Source: Bdellovibrionaceae bacterium UBA6776
GTDB lineage: Bacteria > Bdellovibrionota > Bdellovibrionia > Bdellovibrionales > UBA1609
Direction of reading: 5' to 3'
Length of the DNA: 18,758 nucleotides
Assembly: GCA_002453155.1 (NCBI GenBank)
Contig: DKGG01000054.1
Coordinates: 1 to 18,758, forward strand
The first letter of the stretch is position 1. The number at the start of each line of letters is the position of its first letter. The translations under genes were made by a program, and so were the position numbers. Below the pieces are notes generated by a model. The model was not told the DNA's origin, searched no databases, and worked only from the letters and a program-made list of their open reading frames with translations. This document shows, in pieces, positions 14,060 to 18,758 of this stretch.

Positions 14060-14893
14060 ATGGCTGACACAACCGATTCCAGTTTTCCCTATCTTCATGG
14101 CTTCAACAAAGAGGAGCAAGAGCGCCTTTACCGCCAAGCGGAATTCGGCGAGCAGGCCATCTATCGAAACATTGATTTTTCAGGCTGCAAAAAAATCATC
14201 GAGGTGGGCTGTGGCGTGGGAGCGCAAACCTCCATTTTACTTCGCAGGTTCCCCAAAATTTTTATCACCGCCATCGATCAAAACGAACTTCAGATTCAAG
14301 CGGCCAAGGAACACTTGGGCACTCTCTCTTATGCAAAAGATCGCTATGATGTTCGGAAGATGAATGCCCAGGATCTGGATTTTTCTGGCGGGGAGTTTGA
14401 TGGGGCATTTTTATGTTGGATTTTGGAGCATGTTCCAGATCCCTTGAGGGTATTAAGTGAAGTGCGTCGCGTGCTTCGGCCCGGCGGCCGAATTTTTGTG
14501 ACAGAAGTGATCAATTCCACGTTCTTTTTGGATCCTTACTCTCCAAACACATGGAAGTATTGGATGGCCTTTAACGATTATCAATACGATGAAGCCGGCG
14601 ATCCCTTTATCGGCGCGAAACTTGGAAACCTTTTAAGTTCTGTGGGTTTTCGAAAGGTGCAAACTCGAGTTCGAACTTGGCACTATGATTCCCGTCACCC
14701 AGAACAGCGGCGCCAAATGATTTCATTTTGGAAAGATCTTTTGTCGAGTGCCGCAGATGCTTTGGTCGCCAAAGGCTACACCACTCCAGAAATTGTAGAT
14801 GGAATGGAAAAAGAATTGAAGTCCATTCAGTCCAATCCAAATGCAGTTTTTCTGTATTCTTTTATGCAGGCCATGGCTCAATCGGGAGATTGA
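14060..14893 (+). CDS. Class I SAM-dependent methyltransferase
   Basis: This is a 277-residue cytoplasmic methyltransferase of unknown substrate. SAM-binding motif I is EVGCGVGAQT (48-57), motif II ends at Asp73 (ITAID), NAQDLDF is the adenine-contacting region, and DGAFLCWILEHVPDP then LRPGG (139-143) are motifs IV and V. After the Rossmann core a C-terminal helical part of about 110 residues, rich in Trp, Tyr and Arg, could form a substrate lid. The overall pattern is the Methyltransf_11/25 type, common among small-molecule methyltransferases. No clear ribosome-binding site precedes ATG 14060. Its 3' end overlaps the convergent rpoH gene by 16 bp. Confidence 0.85.
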   Translation: MADTTDSSFPYLHGFNKEEQERLYRQAEFGEQAIYRNIDFSGCKKIIEVGCGVGAQTSILLRRFPKIFITAIDQNELQIQAAKEHLGTLSYAKDRYDVRKMNAQDLDFSGGEFDGAFLCWILEHVPDPLRVLSEVRRVLRPGGRIFVTEVINSTFFLDPYSPNTWKYWMAFNDYQYDEAGDPFIGAKLGNLLSSVGFRKVQTRVRTWHYDSRHPEQRRQMISFWKDLLSSAADALVAKGYTTPEIVDGMEKELKSIQSNPNAVFLYSFMQAMAQSGD

Positions 14894-15966
14894 GAAAGCA
14901 CCTTAGCTTTGAGTTTTTCCATCAAGCGCACTTCCATTTGTCGGACCGCTTCCCTGGAAACTCCATGTCGCTCTCCAATTTCTTGAAGGGTCAATGGGTC
15001 GTCGGCAAGAAGTCGTTCTTCAAGAAGTTCCAATTCGCGATCTGAAAGTTCCGGACGCAGCTCTTCGATTTGTTGGGCCAGACTGGCCAACTCCTCTTGT
15101 TTGCCCAGTTCTTCATCCACTTGGAGGGAATCAATTTCCGATTGAAAATCCATCAATCGTCCATCGCCATTTTCACCCAAGGGTTGATCTAAACTGACGT
15201 CTCTGTGGTTCATGCGCTTTTGCATGTCGATCACATCTTTTTCCGAAACACCCAAGCGTCCACTAAGCAAAGCTACGGTGTTTTCAAAGCCCATCTGTTC
15301 AAGGGCTTCTTGCTCTTTTTGAAGCCGGTAAAAGAGCTTTTTTTGAGCGGCGGTGGTTCCAATGCGCACCATAGAATATTGCTTCATCAGGTACTCGCGT
15401 ATGTATCCGCGAATCCACCAAACCGCATAGGTAATGAGGCGCACGCCCTTGTAAGGATTGAATTCTCTTACGGCATGCATCAGTCCCACATTGCCTTCTT
15501 GAATCAGGTCGATCATCTTGGCGCCAAATTTGGAATATTCAGAGGCCACTTTGACCACAAATCGAAGGTTGGCTGTCACCAAGCGCTCGGCCGCTTTTGG
15601 ATCTTTGGTTTCAAAATATTTGATGGCCAAGGCTTTTTCCTGTTCGCGGTCCAAAAGCGGGTACTTGCGGATTTCCATCAAATACTTGGCGACGGGGTCC
15701 GTGGAGGAAATGGCTTTGGAAGATTCTTCCTGGGTCACTGGAAGACTGAGGTTTTCTTCCAGAATGTCATCCACGTCCTCAAAAGAGTTTTCGATTTCTG
15801 AAAGTTCTCCGTCGGGGTCTTCCTCCGAAAGATCTTCTGGATGGGAGGCCTCTATAGAAGAGTCATCGACGATTTCTCCTTCAACGGAACGGTATCCTTT
15901 TAAAGAAGAGCGCTTCTTTTTCTTTGTTGAGGTCTTTTTGGTTTTGGCTTTCTTTTTTTTAGCCAT
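14878..15966 (-). CDS. rpoH: RNA polymerase sigma-32-type (heat shock) sigma factor
   Basis: This is a 362-residue group 3-like sigma70 factor. Region 1.2 begins DPVAKYLMEIRKYPLLDREQ (about 90-109). Region 2 contains LVTANLRFVVKVA, MIDLIQEGNVGLMHAVREF and TYAVWWIRGYIREYLM. The RpoH box is QKKLFYRLQ (208-216), compared with QRKLFFNLR in E. coli, and this separates it from RpoD. Region 4.2 is TLQEIGERHGVSREAVRQME. Unlike the 284-residue E. coli protein it has about 88 extra N-terminal residues: a Lys-rich stretch (3-24, with KKKK runs) followed by an acidic one (about 28-82). The gene lies 8 bp downstream of the small gene at 15975-16280, probably co-transcribed. The likely targets are chaperone and protease genes, by family inference. 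Confidence 0.88.
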   Translation of the reverse strand: MAKKKKAKTKKTSTKKKKRSSLKGYRSVEGEIVDDSSIEASHPEDLSEEDPDGELSEIENSFEDVDDILEENLSLPVTQEESSKAISSTDPVAKYLMEIRKYPLLDREQEKALAIKYFETKDPKAAERLVTANLRFVVKVASEYSKFGAKMIDLIQEGNVGLMHAVREFNPYKGVRLITYAVWWIRGYIREYLMKQYSMVRIGTTAAQKKLFYRLQKEQEALEQMGFENTVALLSGRLGVSEKDVIDMQKRMNHRDVSLDQPLGENGDGRLMDFQSEIDSLQVDEELGKQEELASLAQQIEELRPELSDRELELLEERLLADDPLTLQEIGERHGVSREAVRQMEVRLMEKLKAKVLSQSPD

Positions 15967-15974
15967 GACGGAAA

Positions 15975-16280
15975 TCAGCTCAAAGCTTCGTCGAGCTTTT
16001 TCTCCAAAGTGTTGGAAACAATGCCCTTGACCAATCCCAAGTGAAAGGGAAGTTCGACAGTGATCTCCACATTGGAGCCAGAGGCTTCCGGTTGGATTTT
16101 CATGTTGGCCTTGAATTGGCTGCCAATTGCAGATCCTGTCAGCTGAGAATCATTAAATTCACAAACATACTTGGGATCCAGCTTTCTCAACTCGGAATCG
16201 TGCTCAAACAATTGAGAGATTTTTTTGAAGGCGTCGGCAGGTTGCTGAGAGGTGGATTTTTGAATTTTTATAGTTGGCAT
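15975..16280 (-). CDS. Polyhydroxyalkanoic acid system (PHA_gran_rgn-like) protein
   Basis: This is a 101-residue protein starting MPTIKIQKSTSQQPADAFKK and ending VELPFHLGLVKGIVSNTLEK then KLDEALS. That is the N- and C-terminal pattern of the 'polyhydroxyalkanoic acid system' family ('MPxIEI.R.H....eeA', 'VELGFLLRPLKGxIExxIxxKLDELL'), recalled rather than searched. The family has an SRPBCC-like β-rich fold and no well-established activity. No PHA synthesis gene is in the window, so a PHA role is not implied. ATG 16280 is preferred over an in-frame TTG at 16331. It has no Shine-Dalgarno sequence but sits immediately after a candidate promoter. The gene is directly upstream of rpoH. Confidence 0.65.
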   Translation of the reverse strand: MPTIKIQKSTSQQPADAFKKISQLFEHDSELRKLDPKYVCEFNDSQLTGSAIGSQFKANMKIQPEASGSNVEITVELPFHLGLVKGIVSNTLEKKLDEALS

Positions 16281-16286
16281 GGTTGA

Positions 16287-16315
16287 ACAGTAATCTGATT
16301 CCCAAGCCTTGTCCA
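16287..16315 (-). promoter_or_regulatory. Promoter for the PHA-like gene and rpoH; likely leaderless transcript
   Basis: Reading the minus strand, TGGACA (16315-16310, 5/6 to TTGACA) and TACTGT (16292-16287, 4/6 to TATAAT) are spaced by 17 bp. Only six bases separate the -10 from ATG 16280, so transcription should begin at or next to the start codon. This agrees with the absence of a ribosome-binding site. Confidence 0.4.
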
Positions 16316-16389
16316 GCGCTTGAAAGTCCAAGGACGACGTGAGAGACTGCTCGCTTCACTTTTGGTGATCATTTAAGGAGAAAAATCCC

Positions 16390-18174
16390 ATGGAAACCCA
16401 AGCCTTCAAATCCTCTCTGAGAAGCCACGCCTGCGGCCATTTGAATGCCGAAAACCTTTCAGAAAAAGTCACTCTTTGTGGCTGGGTGGACACTCGAAGA
16501 GACCATGGGGGATTGATTTTTGTGGATTTGCGTGACCGCTTGGGTTTGGTTCAGGTGGTCTTTAACCCTCAGGATGCGGCTTTGAAATCTGCCAAGGATC
16601 TGCGTTCCGAGTTTGTCATTCAGCTCGAAGGGGTGGTCCAGGCTCGCCCTCCGGGAATGATCAATGCAAAAATTGCAACCGGTGAAATTGAGGTGTCGGC
16701 CACCTCTTTGAAAATTCTTTCAGAGGCCCAGACGCCTCCCATTCAGGTGGACGACGACAAGGTTTCGGAAGTTTTGAAATTGAAGTACCGCTACTTGGAC
16801 ATTCGTTCCCCTCGACTGCAAAACATTTTGGTGCTTCGTCACGAAGTGGCTCAGGTCACTCGGCAGTTTTTGAGTGAGCGTGGATTTATCGAGGTCGAAA
16901 CACCCATTCTTTATAAGAGCACCCCAGAAGGTGCGCGAGATTTCTTGGTTCCTTCTCGAGTTTCGCAAGGGGAATTTTATGCCCTTCCTCAAAGCCCTCA
17001 AACATTGAAGCAGCTTTTGATGATTGGTGGGATGGATCGATACTTTCAGATTGCCCGCTGTTTTCGCGATGAAGATTTGCGCGCTGACCGTCAACCGGAA
17101 TTCAGTCAGATCGACATTGAAATGAGCTTTGTGGATCAACAAGACGTGATGGATTTGAGTGCGGAACTGCTTCGTCACATCTGGAAAGAAATCAAAGGGG
17201 CAGACATCGGAGAAATTCCGGTGTGGACTTTCGAGCGGGCAATGAACACCTACGGTTCTGACAAACCAGATCTTCGAAACCCATTGAAGCTTGAAGATGT
17301 CACTAGCGTGGTTTCTGGACATGGGTTCAAGGTTTTTGACGATGTGGCTGCCCGTGAAGGTTCCATCAAAGGTTTGGCGGTTCCTGGATATGCAAGCGTG
17401 AGTCGAAGTCAGATCGACAAACTGACCGCCATGGCAAAGCAAATGGGTGCAAAAGGTTTGGTATGGATGAAGAAAGACGACAAAGGTCTTCAGTCGTCCA
17501 TTCAAAAGTTTTTTACTCCCGAGCAGTTGGAAGACATTTTCACCAAAGCCGGAGGAGGGAATGGGGGAGCCGTCTTTATCGTTGCCGATGATTTCGAAGT
17601 GACCTGTGCCTCTTTGGCAATGCTTCGGGATCACATCGCGAGAGAATTGAATCTGATCGATTTTTCAAAAGACGCTTTTCTGTGGGTGGTGGACTTTCCA
17701 TTGTTGGAGTACGACGCCGAGTCTCGCAGATGGGCCGCTCGTCACCATCCCTTCACCATGTGTAAGGACGAACACTTGCCTTTGCTTGAGGGTGGAAAAG
17801 ATGCAGATTTGAAAAAGGTTTTGGCGAAGGCCTACGACTTGGTTTGCAACGGCCACGAACTTTTTGGTGGAAGTGTGCGGATTCACAGACAAAAGGTGCA
17901 AGAGGCCATGTTTTCTGCTCTTGGATTTACCAACGAAGAGCGGGAAGAAAAGTTTGGCTTTTTTATTGAAGCACTGAAGTATGGAACTCCTCCTCATGGT
18001 GGAGTGGCTTGGGGATTGGACCGATTGATTATGATCTTGGCGGGAACCGCGGCCATTCGTGATGTGATTGCCTTTCCAAAAACAGCTAAGGCCAGTTGCT
18101 TGATGTCCCATGCGCCTAGCCCTGTGGCCAGGGAGCAGCTTTTGGAACTGGGCATTCGTCTGGCGACGACCTAG
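16390..18174 (+). CDS. aspS: Aspartyl-tRNA synthetase
   Basis: AspRS charges tRNA(Asp) with aspartate in the cytoplasm. The 594 residues have the bacterial-type layout: N-terminal OB-fold anticodon domain (about 14-115, CGWVDTRRDHGGLIFVDLRD), class II catalytic core, and an inserted GAD domain (about 300-430). Motif 2 contains RCFRDEDLRADRQPEFSQID and motif 3 ends GVAWGLDRLIM. YGSDKPDLRNP is also typical. AAGGAG (16375-16380) lies 9 bp before ATG 16390. His39 and Gly89 in the anticodon domain are the residues found in non-discriminating enzymes, such as that of Pseudomonas aeruginosa, which also form Asp-tRNA(Asn). The gene is divergent from the rpoH operon across about 110 bp. Confidence 0.96.
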   Translation: METQAFKSSLRSHACGHLNAENLSEKVTLCGWVDTRRDHGGLIFVDLRDRLGLVQVVFNPQDAALKSAKDLRSEFVIQLEGVVQARPPGMINAKIATGEIEVSATSLKILSEAQTPPIQVDDDKVSEVLKLKYRYLDIRSPRLQNILVLRHEVAQVTRQFLSERGFIEVETPILYKSTPEGARDFLVPSRVSQGEFYALPQSPQTLKQLLMIGGMDRYFQIARCFRDEDLRADRQPEFSQIDIEMSFVDQQDVMDLSAELLRHIWKEIKGADIGEIPVWTFERAMNTYGSDKPDLRNPLKLEDVTSVVSGHGFKVFDDVAAREGSIKGLAVPGYASVSRSQIDKLTAMAKQMGAKGLVWMKKDDKGLQSSIQKFFTPEQLEDIFTKAGGGNGGAVFIVADDFEVTCASLAMLRDHIARELNLIDFSKDAFLWVVDFPLLEYDAESRRWAARHHPFTMCKDEHLPLLEGGKDADLKKVLAKAYDLVCNGHELFGGSVRIHRQKVQEAMFSALGFTNEEREEKFGFFIEALKYGTPPHGGVAWGLDRLIMILAGTAAIRDVIAFPKTAKASCLMSHAPSPVAREQLLELGIRLATT

Positions 18175-18248
18175 ATTTTTTCGTTGATGATTCTGGTCCT
18201 TGGTCCCATTTGATTCTTTTTGAAACAGTCCGATGAGTAGGTTGAAGA

Positions 18249-18267
18249 GAGGTCCATGATGGGCCTC
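18249..18267 (+). promoter_or_regulatory. Hairpin in the leader of the short downstream gene
   Basis: GAGGTCCAT (18249-18257) pairs with ATGGGCCTC (18259-18267) around a single central base, allowing one T-G wobble. In RNA the effective stem would be about 8 bp with a 3-base loop. It lies 35 bp before the start codon of the next gene and 15 bp before a second hairpin. No T-run follows, so it is not a typical terminator for aspS. Confidence 0.4.
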
Positions 18268-18281
18268 ATCTGTAGAAGATC

Positions 18282-18302
18282 TATGAAACAGGAGGTTTCA
18301 TA
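18282..18302 (+). promoter_or_regulatory. Hairpin presenting the ribosome-binding site in its loop
   Basis: TATGAAAC (18282-18289) and GTTTCATA (18295-18302) form a perfect 8-bp stem whose 5-base loop is AGGAG, the core of the strong AGGAGGT Shine-Dalgarno sequence. The stem ends on the A of the ATG at 18302. Folding would display the ribosome-binding core in the loop while pairing the bases up to the start codon. Translation may therefore depend on structure, temperature or a trans-acting factor. Confidence 0.5.
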
Positions 18303-18700
18303 TGGAAAAAATAAGCGGAATTGTGGGCGCATCTCCCAGACTCCAGTCAGGTGATGCTCAAAACGCTCAGCCCGCCAGGCCGGGGGCTCCGAGTTTTGGC
18401 CGACCCATTGGGGAAGTCACCCTCGCTCAACGAAAAGATCTCTCTACCGCGCAAAAAGCGGTGATGCTTAGAGATCAAATGATGGCTGACAAAAAAGCCT
18501 TTCGTGAGCAGCGAGCGGTTCAAGAAATGGCCGATCGATTTTTTAACAACAAAGTGGAAGACCAACTTTCGTGGAAAGCGGGCGAGGCCATTAAAATGCC
18601 TGTGCCTGAAGATTCCTATGTTCCGGCGGAGCCAGCGGATATGTCTCCCGAAGAGCAGCAGTTGACTCCAAAAGGTTCCTACATCAACAAAAGTGCATAG
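18302..18700 (+). CDS. Short hypothetical protein, disordered N-terminus
   Basis: This 132-residue protein has no signal peptide, membrane helix or Cys. It begins MEKISGIVGASPRLQSG, followed by a Pro/Ala-rich disordered stretch with PARPGAPSFGRPIGE at about 24-38. A charged helical centre follows, about 42-90 (AQKAVMLRDQMMADKKAFRE and RAVQEMADRFFNNKVEDQL), then an acidic Pro-rich tail. The start is secure because AGGAGGT lies 5 bp upstream. The 'RPGAPSFGRP' N-terminal type is one I associate with uncharacterised Bdellovibrio proteins, but I cannot name a function. A GTCCGATGAG upstream (near 18226) weakly resembles a flagellar sigma28 -10 element. Confidence 0.7.
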   Translation: MEKISGIVGASPRLQSGDAQNAQPARPGAPSFGRPIGEVTLAQRKDLSTAQKAVMLRDQMMADKKAFREQRAVQEMADRFFNNKVEDQLSWKAGEAIKMPVPEDSYVPAEPADMSPEEQQLTPKGSYINKSA

Positions 18701-18703
18701 GCC

Positions 18704-18720
18704 CAGTGCGCTCCGCACTG
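18704..18720. terminator. Stem-loop after the last gene
   Basis: CAGTGCG (18704-18710) and CGCACTG (18714-18720) form a perfect 7-bp GC-rich stem with a CTC loop, starting 4 bp after the stop codon. The position suits a terminator, but only a short, interrupted T-rich stretch follows, so it may act mainly as an mRNA 3'-stabilising hairpin. Confidence 0.4.
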
Positions 18721-18738
18721 CGCATTATGTTTGGCGCT

Positions 18739-18758
18739 AAAAGGTACCTGCTTCCTTT
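18739..18758. repeat. Possible dispersed short repeat, cut by the window end
   Basis: The window ends in AAAAGGTACCTGCTTCCTTT, an imperfect dyad (AAAGG and CCTTT around nine bases, with a KpnI-type GGTACC). It lies in the non-coding tail after the last hairpin. I have an uncertain impression of similar short elements recurring in Bdellovibrio intergenic regions. Only one copy is in this window. Confidence 0.2.

Noticed and set aside
13854..14363. Plus-strand open frame spanning the XRE and methyltransferase genes
   Set aside because: It overlaps two well-supported genes in another frame, and its translation is Lys-, Pro- and Phe-rich without any domain.
16720..17634. 304-codon open frame on the minus strand
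   Set aside because: It lies wholly inside aspS, has no ribosome site, and its translation is rich in His, Cys and Phe as expected of an antisense shadow.
18200..18235. Flagellar sigma28 promoter before the last gene
   Set aside because: GTCCGATGAG matches the -10 element only in part, and no matching -35 (TAAA-type) lies at the right distance.
1..18758. CRISPR array, toxin-antitoxin pair or prophage genes
   Set aside because: No regularly spaced repeats, no recognisable toxin pair and no phage structural or integrase gene are visible; the only repeat pair is the HNH-flanking one.

Overview
The window reads as chromosomal DNA of a Gram-negative bacterium, most likely a member of the Bdellovibrionota (Bdellovibrio-like). 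This is inferred from the flavour of the proteins: an HNH nuclease of a paralogous type I associate with Bdellovibrio, an RpoH-type sigma factor with a long charged N-terminal extension, a DUF1820 protein and a short 'RPGAPSFGRP' protein. No rRNA or tRNA gene is present to settle taxonomy. Genes are dense, and ATG, TTG and possibly GTG are all used as starts.

Left part (1-4537). A minus-strand HNH endonuclease gene (209-1165) is bracketed by two copies of a 36-bp direct repeat (174-209 and 1381-1416, 32/36 identical). Each copy contains the same perfect palindrome, AACAGTTCTTAAGAACTGTT. The arrangement looks like a small mobile or inserted unit. thiL (thiamine-monophosphate kinase) follows on the plus strand. 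It converges on a minus-strand exported-protein gene that is split into two frames at an A7 run (2966-2972). Two small minus-strand genes (DUF1820; a possible RaiA/HPF-like protein) come next.

Central operon (4538-13608). Eight plus-strand genes run without a break: ung, dppA, dppB, dppC, aroB, aroA, an aroK-aroD-aroE gene fusion, and aroC. From dppA onward all six junctions are 4-base ATGA or TTGA stop/start overlaps, which suggests one transcript and strong translational coupling. The shikimate part is the highlight. Its domain order DHQ synthase, EPSP synthase, shikimate kinase, type I DHQ dehydratase, shikimate dehydrogenase is the order in the fungal pentafunctional AROM polypeptide. Here it is laid out as two single genes plus one trifunctional fusion, followed by chorismate synthase. 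Only the first step (DAHP synthase) is missing. The dipeptide-type ABC transporter genes lack ATPase genes in the window.

Right part (13609-18758). A small XRE-type regulator and a SAM-dependent methyltransferase (plus strand) converge on rpoH (minus strand), their ends overlapping by 16 bp. rpoH lies downstream of a small PHA-system-like protein gene whose predicted promoter abuts its start codon, suggesting a leaderless transcript. Divergently, aspS encodes a bacterial AspRS with residues resembling non-discriminating enzymes. A short gene of unknown function follows, preceded by two hairpins, one of which places its Shine-Dalgarno sequence in the loop.
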